Part shown: piece by piece, positions 9,011 through 18,599 of the stretch
How the letters are laid out: each line of letters starts with the position of its first letter
Position numbering within the stretch: the stretch's first letter is position 1
Assembly (NCBI RefSeq): GCF_040784935.1
Contig: NZ_CP160680.1
Span: forward strand, 558,001-622,000
Direction of reading: 5' to 3'
Source of the DNA: Lewinella sp. LCG006
Lineage (GTDB): Bacteria > Bacteroidota > Bacteroidia > Chitinophagales > Saprospiraceae
DNA: 64,000 nucleotides
The notes under the pieces: model-generated
What the model was told of the DNA's origin: nothing
Seen by the model: only the letters and a program-made list of their open reading frames with translations
Database searches by the model: none
Position numbers and translations under genes: made by a program

Positions 9011-9154
9011 ACTTTAGTAATTTGACGGAAATAACTGATTCCATTTTTTTCAACGATTCGCGAATATTTTCACGCAAGCTCCTTTTAGTTGCTTGCTTAG
9101 AAAATTTTAGCGAATCAAAAATGGAATCAGTTATTTGTGTTCCGTCACTAAGAG
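9011..9154. repeat. 144-bp imperfect palindrome (MITE-like or long hairpin)
   Basis: The whole interval folds on itself. The outer arms share ATAACTGATTCCATTTTT (9031-9048) with its complement near 9116-9134, and TTAGT/ACTAA lie at the ends. The inner arms share GATTCGC...ATTTTC...GCAAGC (9055-9078) with the complement at 9090-9115. The loop is about 11 nt. It lies between divergent genes. No transposase is present and I cannot identify a target duplication. Confidence 0.75.
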
Positions 9155-9186
9155 TCTACACCCATCGCAAAAAATCCCCTCGGTTT

Positions 9187-10065
9187 ATGCAACGAACGAC
9201 TACCCTGCTATTTTCTTTGCTGATCTGTTTATTCATTTTGCAAAATTGCCGTCTCAAACCAAAGGATAATGGCGAGCGGCCAGAAGTGGGCATCGCCCTG
9301 GATTCCCTGGTACGAAGAGTGGCCATTCCCAGTGTAACCATGGGGAAAGTGTTCAATGCCAATGTCATCTTACCGGAAAGCTATTTTAAGGATTCCAGTA
9401 TGAATTTTTACCCTGTCGTGTACCTCTTGCATGGCTACTCCGGCAATTATGCCAATTGGTACGATAGAGTTCCCGAACTCAAAGACCTCTCCTCCGAACA
9501 TGAGTTGATCATCGTTACCCCAGACGGTAATTTCAATAGCTGGTACCTTGATAGCTATACCGACTCCACCCAACTTTTTTATGCCTATATCAGCCAGGAA
9601 GTACCTCGCTATATTGACGAGCACTTTCGTTCTTACCAAGACGCCCGTTACCGGGGAATTGCTGGACTAAGCATGGGGGGACATGGTGCCCTGAGTATTG
9701 CCCTTCAGCACCCTGATTGGTTTGGGGTAGCAGGTAGTATGAGTGGTGTTGTAGACCTAAGGGCACATACCGACGAGTGGGAAATCAGCCAACACCTGGG
9801 CCCTTACGCAGAAGATAGTACCCGCTGGGCGGAGCATTCAATCGTAGCGATGGCAGAAAAGGTACGAGAGACGCCCCATCTCTTGATTGACTGTGGTACG
9901 GAAGATCAAATGCTGCCCGAAAATGAAGCCTTACACCAGGTATTATTATTGCGCGGCATTCCCCATACTTATATCGCCCGCCCAGGCAGCCACGACTGGC
10001 TCTATTGGCAAGAGGCTATTGATTATCAATTGCAGTTTTTCAAGCAAAGATTTGAGGAGGGTTAG
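9187..10065 (+). CDS. Esterase D-family alpha/beta hydrolase, exported
   Basis: A 292-residue hydrolase of the esterase D/tributyrin-esterase family. The longest frame starts far upstream and runs through the palindrome, so I take the ATG giving a signal sequence ending 'LFILQNC'; C21 could be lipidated, but the lipobox is poor. The catalytic triad is readable: S162 in GLSMGG, D240 in 'DCGTEDQMLPEN' and H269 in 'GSHDWLYW'; the oxyanion region is 'LLHGYSGNYANW'. Family members cleave short acyl esters or act on acylated sugars. The substrate is unknown and the neighbours give no clue. Confidence 0.85.
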   Translation: MQRTTTLLFSLLICLFILQNCRLKPKDNGERPEVGIALDSLVRRVAIPSVTMGKVFNANVILPESYFKDSSMNFYPVVYLLHGYSGNYANWYDRVPELKDLSSEHELIIVTPDGNFNSWYLDSYTDSTQLFYAYISQEVPRYIDEHFRSYQDARYRGIAGLSMGGHGALSIALQHPDWFGVAGSMSGVVDLRAHTDEWEISQHLGPYAEDSTRWAEHSIVAMAEKVRETPHLLIDCGTEDQMLPENEALHQVLLLRGIPHTYIARPGSHDWLYWQEAIDYQLQFFKQRFEEG

Positions 10066-10165
10066 GGGTTGGTTAGATGGTTTTAAGGGTGGAAAAGTGT
10101 AAAAGTTGGGGGCACCAAATACTTCCGACCTCCGACTTTGTTAAAGAAATTTACAGAAGAGCTCA

Positions 10166-11554
10166 CTACAGCTTATCTACTACGGTTTCTACTTCTTCTG
10201 CCGCTGGTTGAACTGTATCTGGGGTCATTTTTTGCATTTGTTTCCAAAGGAAAAAGAAACAGATGCTTGCAGAGATCACATCGGCGATGGGAAAGGCATA
10301 AAAAATTCCGTTGAGCCCCATAATTGGGGGTAAAACCAACAGCAAGGGAATGAGGCAAAAACCTTGTTTGGTCAGCGTCAATAGCATAGCCGGCACTGCT
10401 CTGCCTATAGCCTGAAAATAGGCGGAACCAATCAATTGAAAAAGGATGAGTGGAGTAGCCAGAAAACTGGCACGTATGGCGGGTACGGTAAGGTCGATTA
10501 ATCCTTGGTCATTGGTAAAAAGACGGGCGATAGACGGGGTAAAAATCATAATTGCCGCAAAGGTGAACGAGGCAATGATGGTTCCACTAAGCAGTGACAG
10601 CCGGATGGTCTGTCGTACTCGATCCCAGCGTTTAGCACCATAATTATAACCAGCGATAGGTAAAAAACCTTGGGTAATACCCAGCACCGGGAAATTGGTA
10701 AACATCATCATGCGTTGGATGATACCGTAGGCCGACATTGCTAAAGCTCCTCCGTAGGCAAAAAGGGTATTGTTTAAGACAATTGAAAGCACGGCGATCA
10801 CCCCCTGCCTGGCCAAGGTCACGGAGCCGAGAGAAAAAATTTCTCTAACGATATCCCACTGCAAGCGCAGATAAATCCAATTGATTTTCATCGACGAACG
10901 CCCACTAAAAAAGAAATACCAGCTGGTAAAGAGTGCCGCAAAACAGTAAGCAATGGTAGTAGCCCAGCCAGCCCCTGCCAGGCCCATGTCGAACCAAATA
11001 ATAAAAATGGGATCCAGTATGAGATTCACCAAAGCAGGTACCATCATCGAAATCATCGCTATCCGAGGCTGGCCTTCCGCTCTAATTACGGTGTTCGACA
11101 TCATTGCCCAAGCCAGACAAGGAATCCCTAAAAGAACAATACCGAAATACTCCTGAGCGGCAGCGAGGGTCTCTCCCTGCCCGCCAAAAAGTTTGAGGAT
11201 TGGATTTTGAAACAAAACCCCCATTGCCACTACACTTACTGCAATGACGATTGTAAGCGCAACCTGGTTACCAAAAGTTTCCAGTGCGCGCTGGCGGTCG
11301 CCTCGGCCCAAAGCACGCGAAACAATGGAACTGCCACCAATTCCTACCGCCATGCCTATACTGGAAATGAGGAAAGTGATAGGCAAGACAACCGTGATTG
11401 CGCCGATAGCAATAGGACCCACAAAATTGCCTACAAAAATGGTATCTACGATTCCATAGATGGACATTACTAAAATCCCGATGGACGCGGGTATTGCTTG
11501 CTGCCGAAGCAATTGTCCAATCGGTGCGTGCCCCAGTTGTTCTGATTTCTCCAT
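10166..11554 (-). CDS. MATE-family multidrug/Na+ efflux protein
   Basis: A 462-residue, roughly 12-helix inner-membrane antiporter of the MATE superfamily. Visible family features are 'IPASIGILVMSIYGIVDTIF' in helix 1, 'GIGGSSIVSRALGRGD' after helix 2, and the mirrored second half with 'GITQGFLPIAGYNYGAKRWD'. I start at the ATG 13 codons inside the longest frame (MEKSEQLGHAPIGQLLRQQ), which matches the usual family N-terminus. Function: cation-driven export of drugs or metabolites. It is monocistronic here, with a terminator-bearing leader candidate some 400 bp upstream on the same strand. Confidence 0.9.
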   Translation of the reverse strand: MEKSEQLGHAPIGQLLRQQAIPASIGILVMSIYGIVDTIFVGNFVGPIAIGAITVVLPITFLISSIGMAVGIGGSSIVSRALGRGDRQRALETFGNQVALTIVIAVSVVAMGVLFQNPILKLFGGQGETLAAAQEYFGIVLLGIPCLAWAMMSNTVIRAEGQPRIAMISMMVPALVNLILDPIFIIWFDMGLAGAGWATTIAYCFAALFTSWYFFFSGRSSMKINWIYLRLQWDIVREIFSLGSVTLARQGVIAVLSIVLNNTLFAYGGALAMSAYGIIQRMMMFTNFPVLGITQGFLPIAGYNYGAKRWDRVRQTIRLSLLSGTIIASFTFAAIMIFTPSIARLFTNDQGLIDLTVPAIRASFLATPLILFQLIGSAYFQAIGRAVPAMLLTLTKQGFCLIPLLLVLPPIMGLNGIFYAFPIADVISASICFFFLWKQMQKMTPDTVQPAAEEVETVVDKL

Positions 11555-11864
11555 AAAATGGTCGGACGATAAGGATTTTACTGTGACAAGCACAGATCGA
11601 CCAATAATAGGAACCCTCCGTCAACATTATTGTTGCAACAAGGTAGTGGTTAGTATTGGAGAATATTCAAAAAATTAAAACGAGAATGAATTTTAGGTAT
11701 TGGCCCTTAAACAGTAGAAGCCGGAAAATACCCTGAAAATTTTTGTCATCCTTCAAGTACAAAAATTATCAGGGAAAAATTGCTTGGGTTAGAAGCTACT
11801 AAGTTAGTACGGGGTAGTTGGTATGGGGTGTTGTGTTCGAAAACACAAAAATGAGGAGTAAGAA

Positions 11865-11971
11865 AAGAAGTAAACCCGGCTTACACCGGGTTTCTCTGAA
11901 TCTGGCATCAACTTAATGTGGATGTCCCCCTTGTTAAAATCTTTATAATAGGGTAAGTGTTTATCCTTATA
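11865..11971 (-). ncRNA. Candidate small RNA (or attenuated leader of the MATE gene)
   Basis: Read on the minus strand, a full promoter is followed after about 80 nt by a stem AAACCCGG/CCGGGTTT (11893-11886 with 11879-11872) and the U-rich tail TTTACTTCTTTTCTT. That gives a transcript of about 105 nt. If termination is partial, the same RNA would be the leader of the exporter gene. No known RNA family is recognised. Confidence 0.4.
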
Positions 11972-11976
11972 TATCA

Positions 11977-12006
11977 CAAATGTAGAAAGTAAGCAAGGCA
12001 AGTACA
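11977..12006 (-). promoter_or_regulatory. Bacteroidota promoter TTG-N20-TACATTTG
   Basis: On the minus strand TTG (12006-12004) is separated by exactly 20 nt from TACATTTG (11984-11977). Both boxes and the spacing fit the Bacteroidota primary-sigma consensus, making this the most complete promoter in the window. Confidence 0.6.
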
Positions 12007-12084
12007 ACCCCCATTTTTGGGGGTCTGCCCAATTTTTTGGTAAACAATGTCGTTTTTCAGGCAGAAAACTATTCCTCTATACCA

Positions 12085-13272
12085 ATGACCCTATACAAAG
12101 CACTGATAATCATATTATTAATCAACACACTATCTATTGTCACAGGACAGTCACTTTCTGGACAATGGCAAGGTGTGGTGTGGCAGACCAACAGTAAGGA
12201 TACTTTTTCCTATCAACTGCAGCTCCAGCAAAAAGGAGAAGCTGTTGCTGGGCAAGCCACCTCTCGCTCCAAAGATGGCAAGATCAGTGCCACTTTTGTT
12301 ATTAGTGGTCGCTGGGCAGAGGGGCAGTTACAGCTCCAGGAGGTCCAACAGTTGTCTCCGGCAAGCCCTTCGTGGTGCCTGAAATTTATTACTGCTCAAT
12401 TGAGTAAAAACCAGCTCACGATAGAAGGAAGCTGGTTAGCTACCGGATGCCAACCGGGCTTGATACGTATGACCAAAGTGGGGGGTTACGAAGAAGAAAT
12501 ACCTTTCAGCTATCCCGGTCGCTGGACGGGGTACCTGTCGCAATCGGATCGTGATTATGGGTTTTACTATGAACTCATCCTTGAGGAAAACGGGCACGGC
12601 CATTCCTCGATCGTTAGCGAAGGAGCTGGCGGTGAAGCGATCCATCAACTGCGCTGGGAAAAAACCGCCGAGGGCATTAATTTTTCGGAAGAAAATGTTT
12701 CCCAACGCACGGAGCCCGACTGGAAATGGTGCCTAAAAAATGGGCAGCTTAAGCAGAACAGAGAGGATGGTACTTATCAACTTTCGGGCAATTGGGCAGG
12801 GTACCTGGAAAACAAAACGGCCTCCACCGGTGCTTGTGCGCCAGGGACAGTTTTCCTCACCAAGCCAGTAATGACGCAAATGGTACAAGCCTACGTAGAC
12901 GCTCACGCCGATGCCTATCAGGAAACTACGGGCCGCAGCGTGAAAGTAGACCGGGTATTAAAAGTGCGCAGTGATAAAATCCGCATAAAAGTCTGGGACA
13001 ATGGCATTGTAGATGGTGATGTTTTAACCTTATTCCTAAACGGCCAGCAAATATTGCACGAATACCGCGTCAACAAACGTAAATGGAGTATTCCTGTTGA
13101 TGTTTTACACGGAGACAATCTCCTTGTACTACATGCAGATGACCTGGGGGATATTTCGCCTAACACGGTAGCTGTATCCATTGATGATGGCGTGAAGGAA
13201 CAAATCATTGTATTGAGTTCCAACCTCCGTGAGAGTGGTGCTATTCTAATTCAGCCTTTCAATGTGGAATGA
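12085..13272 (+). CDS. Exported two-domain protein of unknown function
   Basis: A 395-residue protein starting at the internal ATG that gives a signal peptide (MTLYKALIIILL...VTGQ). Two similar beta-rich domains follow, about 24-135 and 145-255. Each opens with 'LSGQWQGVVWQ' or 'YPGRWTGYLSQ', has 'SWCLKF'/'DWKWCLKNG' in the middle and ends near a 'GSWLATGCQPG'/'GNWAGY...GACAPG' cysteine motif. The C-terminal 110 residues (KIRIKVWDNGIVDGDVLTLF ... VAVSIDDGVKEQIIVLSS) form a beta-sandwich-like module that I have seen in other Bacteroidota exported proteins. No enzyme motif is visible; a carbohydrate- or ligand-binding role is only a guess. Confidence 0.75.
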   Translation: MTLYKALIIILLINTLSIVTGQSLSGQWQGVVWQTNSKDTFSYQLQLQQKGEAVAGQATSRSKDGKISATFVISGRWAEGQLQLQEVQQLSPASPSWCLKFITAQLSKNQLTIEGSWLATGCQPGLIRMTKVGGYEEEIPFSYPGRWTGYLSQSDRDYGFYYELILEENGHGHSSIVSEGAGGEAIHQLRWEKTAEGINFSEENVSQRTEPDWKWCLKNGQLKQNREDGTYQLSGNWAGYLENKTASTGACAPGTVFLTKPVMTQMVQAYVDAHADAYQETTGRSVKVDRVLKVRSDKIRIKVWDNGIVDGDVLTLFLNGQQILHEYRVNKRKWSIPVDVLHGDNLLVLHADDLGDISPNTVAVSIDDGVKEQIIVLSSNLRESGAILIQPFNVE

Positions 13273-13407
13273 GTTTTTTTTTGGACATAGCGGCGTAGGC
13301 ACAGCCAACGCCGAACGGGGGTGATCCAAATTGCGTTCAAATCCAGGTCTCTTGCGAATCTGGCTTAATCCGCTTATCTTTAGTGATTCTTTTCAAAAAG
13401 TGCAGCT

Positions 13408-13956
13408 GTGGATAATAAGATGCTCGATAAGGTTGCCAAACCTTTCAATGTAGAACTTCCGGAAGTGGATGGGCTGTATGATGCCTTGGACAAGGTGCTG
13501 CCCGCTATTCGTAAGCACAGTGAAGATTTGCGCGAGGAAGAATTTTTCCTGCGTCGCAACTGGATTGAACTGCGCGACGAGGAAGACTTCCACGAAGTGA
13601 TCCTCCACGTTTTTGACGACGGTGGCGAATACGTACGTTCTACCAATGGCAATATCGAATGTGGTGAGTGGCGACACATGAACGGCAAATTTGTCTACGG
13701 CTCCAGCTCCTGCGACGGCGAAGTGTTTGACCTGGCTTTCCTCGACGAGGAGTTCTTTATCCTTAAAAAACACGGCAATTCTCGCCTTTTTGATCGCCGC
13801 TACCACGTCTTCATCATCGAGCCCCTCTACCGCAAACTGGAATGGAACGAAGCCGTGGAGTACCTCTTTGACAAATACCGCAATTCCAATGGTTTCCTGA
13901 TAACGGCAGCGCTGTTGTTGGTGATGGTGATTGTGTTGGCTTTGTTGTTGAGTTAA
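13408..13956 (+). CDS. Unknown protein with C-terminal membrane anchor
   Basis: About 178-182 residues, not recognised. It is acidic in the first half (GLYDALDKVLPAIRKHSEDL, then FHEVILHVFDDGGEYV) and ends with one transmembrane helix (ITAALLLVMVIVLALLLS) and no tail, so it may be a tail-anchored cytosolic protein. No signal peptide is seen. The first codon is GTG at 13408; an ATG four codons later (13420) is equally possible. It is followed by a strong terminator. Confidence 0.65.
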   Translation: MDNKMLDKVAKPFNVELPEVDGLYDALDKVLPAIRKHSEDLREEEFFLRRNWIELRDEEDFHEVILHVFDDGGEYVRSTNGNIECGEWRHMNGKFVYGSSSCDGEVFDLAFLDEEFFILKKHGNSRLFDRRYHVFIIEPLYRKLEWNEAVEYLFDKYRNSNGFLITAALLLVMVIVLALLLS

Positions 13957-14048
13957 TAGGCCTTATACTAATGACCGATACCTCGTTGCTCACGACTCAT
14001 GTAACAGTTTCCAAGTCTTTGAAAAACAATAATCTCCTTAAAAAATAA

Positions 14049-14090
14049 AAAAGGGTATAGCACTGATCAACAGCACTATACCCTTTTTTA
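14049..14090. terminator. Bidirectional intrinsic terminator
   Basis: A 12-13 bp stem (AAAAGGGTATAG with CTATACCCTTTT, loop about 16 nt) is followed by T-runs on both sides. It lies between the unknown plus-strand gene and the convergent sucD. Confidence 0.85.
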
Positions 14091-14126
14091 TTTTTTTCTA
14101 CAAGATTACTCCGGCAGAAAGCGATT

Positions 14127-14999
14127 TTATCCTTGCATCGCCTTCAACATCGTTACTCCCAGCTCTGCTGGTGAGTGAACCACGTGAATGCCACAGGCTT
14201 CCATGATTGCCATTTTGGCTTCGGCCGTATCGTCTTTGCCTCCGATGATAGCACCCGCGTGACCCATGGTACGACCTTTAGGAGCCGTCTGACCAGCGAT
14301 AAAGCCAACAACGGGCTTGGTACCGTGGTTTTTGACGTACTCTGCAGCTTCGGCTTCCATGGTTCCGCCGATTTCTCCGATCATAATGATACCGTCAGTA
14401 TCGGGATCGTTCATCAGTAGTTCTACAGCGTCCTTGGTGGTGGTGCCAATGATGGGGTCGCCACCGATACCGATACAGGTGCTTTGGCCCATACCCGCTT
14501 TGGTTACTTGATCTACTGCTTCGTAGGTGAGGGTACCAGAACGGCTAACGATGCCGATGCGGCCAGGGTTGTGAATGAAACCAGGCATAATGCCGCACTT
14601 GGCTTCGCCCGGCGTGATCACACCTGGACAGTTGGGGCCGATCAAGCGGCAATCGAAATCTTCGATGTAGGCTTTGGCTTTCACCATGTCTTGTACCGGG
14701 ATGCCTTCAGTGATACAAATGATCACTTTGATACCAGCGGCCGCAGCTTCCATGATCGCATCCGCCGCGAACGGTGGGGGTACGAAAATAACGGAAGTAT
14801 CAGCACCCGCTTGTACAACGGCATCTTCTACCGTATTAAAAACAGGACAGTCGAGGTGGGTCTGGCCACCTTTACCGGGTGTTACACCACCTACTACATT
14901 GGTTCCATATTCGATCATCTGGCTGGCGTGAAAGGTTCCTTCCTTACCGGTGAAGCCCTGAATAATGATCTTTGAATCCTTGTTAATCAGTACAGACAT
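14127..14999 (-). CDS. sucD: Succinyl-CoA synthetase (ADP/GDP-forming) alpha subunit
   Basis: A 290-residue protein of full family length. It forms the alpha half of the TCA-cycle enzyme that converts succinyl-CoA, phosphate and nucleoside diphosphate to succinate, CoA and NTP. The CoA-binding Rossmann domain opens '[20 protein letters not shown]'; '[15 protein letters not shown]' and '[16 protein letters not shown]' follow. The phosphorylated active-site histidine is H247 in '[11 protein letters not shown]'. The beta subunit gene is not adjacent, as is common in this phylum. The ftsB-like gene lies 52 bp upstream on the same strand. Confidence 0.97.
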   Translation of the reverse strand: MSVLINKDSKIIIQGFTGKEGTFHASQMIEYGTNVVGGVTPGKGGQTHLDCPVFNTVEDAVVQAGADTSVIFVPPPFAADAIMEAAAAGIKVIICITEGIPVQDMVKAKAYIEDFDCRLIGPNCPGVITPGEAKCGIMPGFIHNPGRIGIVSRSGTLTYEAVDQVTKAGMGQSTCIGIGGDPIIGTTTKDAVELLMNDPDTDGIIMIGEIGGTMEAEAAEYVKNHGTKPVVGFIAGQTAPKGRTMGHAGAIIGGKDDTAEAKMAIMEACGIHVVHSPAELGVTMLKAMQG

Positions 15000-15051
15000 G
15001 AAGCTAAGATTGTTACTTTGGTTCTATTATCGTTACGCAGTAATCTACTGC

Positions 15052-15363
15052 TTAATTATTCTCCTCCTCCTTAATAATGAACACATCCTCGTTGTTGCGT
15101 TGCATGTAATATTGCTCGCGGGCGAAGCGCTCCTGATTGATTTCCATATCCAGGCGTTTTTCTTCTTCCCGCTGAATTTGCTCCTCGTAAAACACCTTGT
15201 CTTGTTCCAGTTTGTTCACGGTACTTTGCAGGTGAATTTGTGTGAGCACATCATGCCGATCAAAAAAGATCATAAAAGCGACAAAAGCAATGGCTGTAAT
15301 AAAATAGCGGTTCCGCAAGGGAGTCGGCAATTTATTCCAGAGGTCTTTTATAACCTGATCCAT
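15052..15363 (-). CDS. FtsB/DivIC-like septum formation initiator
   Basis: A 103-residue bitopic membrane protein: a short basic N-terminus, one transmembrane helix (about 20-38, 'YFITAIAFVAFMIFFDRHDV'), then an acidic coiled coil (QSTVNKLEQDKVFYEEQIQR ...) with a charged tail. This is the FtsB/DivIC layout; these proteins join FtsL and FtsQ in the division complex. In many Bacteroidota the gene lies next to eno, as it does here, which supports the call despite low sequence constraint. Confidence 0.8.
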   Translation of the reverse strand: MDQVIKDLWNKLPTPLRNRYFITAIAFVAFMIFFDRHDVLTQIHLQSTVNKLEQDKVFYEEQIQREEEKRLDMEINQERFAREQYYMQRNNEDVFIIKEEENN

Positions 15364-15728
15364 AGGGTTGGGATTTTCTACGGCGCGAAGATAGGGCTTT
15401 ATAGCGAGCTTTCCAGTGAAATTCCGTTAGAGACTCTGAGGTTTTTAGCCACGGAGGCACAAAGGCACGGAGTTATTTTTAGCCACAAAAACACGAAAAC
15501 ACAAAATAGCATGGAATATTTTGTGTGCATTTTGGAGCTTTAGTGGCTATTCCTGTTTTCTTCCGCAAACATATGAGGCACGGAGATATTGGATGCAGGC
15601 CACTTTGCGTCCTTTGAGTAGTGGGTAAAGGGAAGGGAAAAGCCAGTTTTTTCTAGCGCCCCCAACGTCCCTTTACCCTTTACCTCAAGTGGCGATTTTA
15701 TCGCCACGCATCTCTTTACTAAGCTGGC
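15364..15728. repeat. 365-bp gap with degenerate direct repeats and hairpins
   Basis: No gene seen. Two diverged copies of TTTTTAGCCACnnAnGCAC-type sequence lie at 15442-15471 and 15476-15503. A perfect GTGGCGAT/ATCGCCAC hairpin at 15689-15707 lies just past the eno stop, and GGGTAAAGGGA/TCCCTTTACCC arms lie around 15623-15683. The hairpins may help end eno transcription, although there is no T-run. Confidence 0.5.
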
Positions 15729-17033
<1,305 letters not shown>

Positions 17034-17055
17034 TTAATAGTTTTCCTGTTGCGGG

Positions 17056-17081
17056 TGGAGACGTTGCAGTGTAACGTCTAC
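17056..17081. repeat. AGACGTT/AACGTCT hairpin between carA and eno
   Basis: A 7-bp stem with a 7-nt loop sits just after the carA stop. The same GTGGAGACGTTGC core recurs in the LemA terminator at 24498, so it looks like a reused hairpin module. Confidence 0.45.
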
Positions 17082-18187
17082 TACGATTCGGCCATCAAGG
17101 CTACAAACTGATCAAAAAGATAGCGAGCATCGTGCGGACCAGGGTTCGCCTCGGGGTGATACTGTACCGAGAAGGCTGGTTTACCGATTACCCGAATACC
17201 TTCGATGGTCTCGTCATTTAAATTGACGTGTGTAATCTCCACTTTGTCTGCATTGGCTCTAATGGCATCAGGACTAACACCAAAACCGTGGTTCTGGCTG
17301 GTAATTTCAGACTTTCCGGTCACCAGATTTTTTACGGGGTGGTTAATCCCACGGTGACCGTTGTGCATTTTATAGGTAGGAATATCGAGGGCCTGGGCTA
17401 AAATTTGGTGGCCCAGACAAATTCCGAACAAAGGCTTTTCAGCAGCTAGAATAGCTTTGGCCGTTGCGGTAGCATAATCCATTGGTGCTGGATCGCCCGG
17501 GCCATTGCTCAGGAAATAACCATCGGGTTCAAATGCGGTCAACTCCTCCATAGAAGTCTTCGCGGGAAATACTTTGAGGTAACAGTCTCGCTGAGCAAAA
17601 CTGCGCAGGATGTTCTCTTTCACCCCATAATCAAGCACCGCTACTTTGTATTTGGCGTTTGGTTCACCGTAGGTATAGCTTTCTTTGGTACTTACCTTGC
17701 TGGCCAGCTCCAGGCCATCCATGCTAGGTGCTTCGGCCAAGCGCTTTTTCAAAACCTCCACATCCAATTCTTCACTGGAAATGATGGCGTTCATGGCACC
17801 CTTGTCGCGAATATGGCGTACGATAGCACGGGTATCCACATCAGAAATACCAACCATGCCTCCTTCCTCAAAATATTCCTGAATATTCTGAGTCGCCTGA
17901 GGACGGTGGTAAGGCACCGTGAAATTTTTACAAACCAAGCCCGCGATTTTGAGTGAGTTGGATTCTACCTCTTCTTTTTTAGCACCATAATTACCAATAT
18001 GCGCATTGGTCATCACAAGGATTTGACCAAAATAAGAAGGATCCGTAAAAATTTCCTGGTAACCGGTCATCCCGGTGTTAAAACAGATTTCGCCGGTAGT
18101 AGTACCAATTTTCCCAGCGGCTTTACCCCGATAGACAGTACCATCTTCCAATAAAAGGATGGCGGGGGGTAGCGAAGAATTTGCCAT
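17081..18187 (-). CDS. carA: Carbamoyl-phosphate synthase small subunit
   Basis: A 368-residue glutamine amidotransferase subunit. It supplies ammonia from glutamine to CarB for carbamoyl phosphate (pyrimidines, arginine). The N-terminal CPSase_sm_chain domain reads 'AILLLEDGTVYRGKAAGKIG ... NTGMTGYQEIFTDPSY'. The class I amidotransferase domain has 'GYFLSNGPGDP', the nucleophile cysteine in 'PLFGICLGHQIL' and the catalytic histidine in 'FSVQYHPEANPGPHD'. I start at the ATG 10 codons inside the longest frame, whose first codon is TTG. A -7 box lies about 28 bp upstream. Confidence 0.97.
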   Translation of the reverse strand: MANSSLPPAILLLEDGTVYRGKAAGKIGTTTGEICFNTGMTGYQEIFTDPSYFGQILVMTNAHIGNYGAKKEEVESNSLKIAGLVCKNFTVPYHRPQATQNIQEYFEEGGMVGISDVDTRAIVRHIRDKGAMNAIISSEELDVEVLKKRLAEAPSMDGLELASKVSTKESYTYGEPNAKYKVAVLDYGVKENILRSFAQRDCYLKVFPAKTSMEELTAFEPDGYFLSNGPGDPAPMDYATATAKAILAAEKPLFGICLGHQILAQALDIPTYKMHNGHRGINHPVKNLVTGKSEITSQNHGFGVSPDAIRANADKVEITHVNLNDETIEGIRVIGKPAFSVQYHPEANPGPHDARYLFDQFVALMAES

Positions 18188-18214
18188 AGATTGCGGTTTC
18201 GTTTTGACCGCACG

Positions 18215-18222
18215 CAAAGATA
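18215..18222 (-). promoter_or_regulatory. -7 box for carA
   Basis: TATCTTTG on the minus strand matches TAnnTTTG, about 28 bp before the carA ATG. No -33 TTG is visible at the usual spacing. Confidence 0.45.
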
Positions 18223-18333
18223 GCTAAGGCTGGGTACTTTGGGTAATGAGGAGGACTTTTTTTAAAAAAACATTTTAAAATGCGGGGCTGTGCCATCGTT
18301 CCTGGGAATCGGGTTATCCACTGCTCCTTATAT

Positions 18334-18578
18334 GTAGGGTATGAAAACCTGCTCTACGGAGCGGGTTCCATCCCACGGCGTAGCAGGGTATGAAACCTTT
18401 ATGCAGGGTATGAACCCCTGCACTACGGAGCAGTACCTCGCGCTTCGGCCTTGCGAAATATGCGCTTCTTTAATATAAAGAGGACGAGGGATGGGAGGTG
18501 TTGTTTGAAGCCCTACTGCCGCAGTAGGGCAGAATGCCGTACAGCCCGGTGCCGTAGTGGCGTTTGCAATGCAACGCC
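18334..18578. repeat. Cluster of short direct repeats and palindromes downstream of the Rieske gene
   Basis: Three direct copies of GCAGGGTATGAAACC-like sequence lie at 18334-18362, 18383-18399 and 18403-18431; the first and last continue into CTACGGAGC. Two hairpins follow: GCCCTACTGC/GCAGTAGGGC (18510-18530) and GGCGTTTGC/GCAACGCC (18559-18578). The pattern resembles a REP/BIME-type intergenic cluster. The rest of the 18188-18599 gap shows no gene. Confidence 0.55.
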
Positions 18579-18599
18579 GCGCAGGCACGGCCCCAAAAC

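Larger units (their letters stand above)
11555..12084. other. 530-bp gap with hairpins and a promoter
   Basis: No convincing gene. It holds a 16-bp near-perfect hairpin (11731-11746 with 11759-11774), the candidate small RNA and its promoter listed below, and a CCCCCA-tttt-TGGGGG hairpin at 12007-12024. A 67-codon minus frame across the small RNA has no family resemblance. Confidence 0.6.

Noticed and set aside
8899-9186. 96-codon upstream extension of the esterase frame
   Set aside because: It overlaps the start of the divergent aminotransferase and runs through a palindrome; the signal sequence begins at 9187.
11804-12007. 67-codon minus frame over the candidate small RNA
   Set aside because: No family resemblance, and the terminator stem would lie inside it.
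14484-14975. 163-codon open frame opposite sucD
   Set aside because: It is fully antisense to a clear sucD and has no family resemblance; it reflects codon bias on the other strand.
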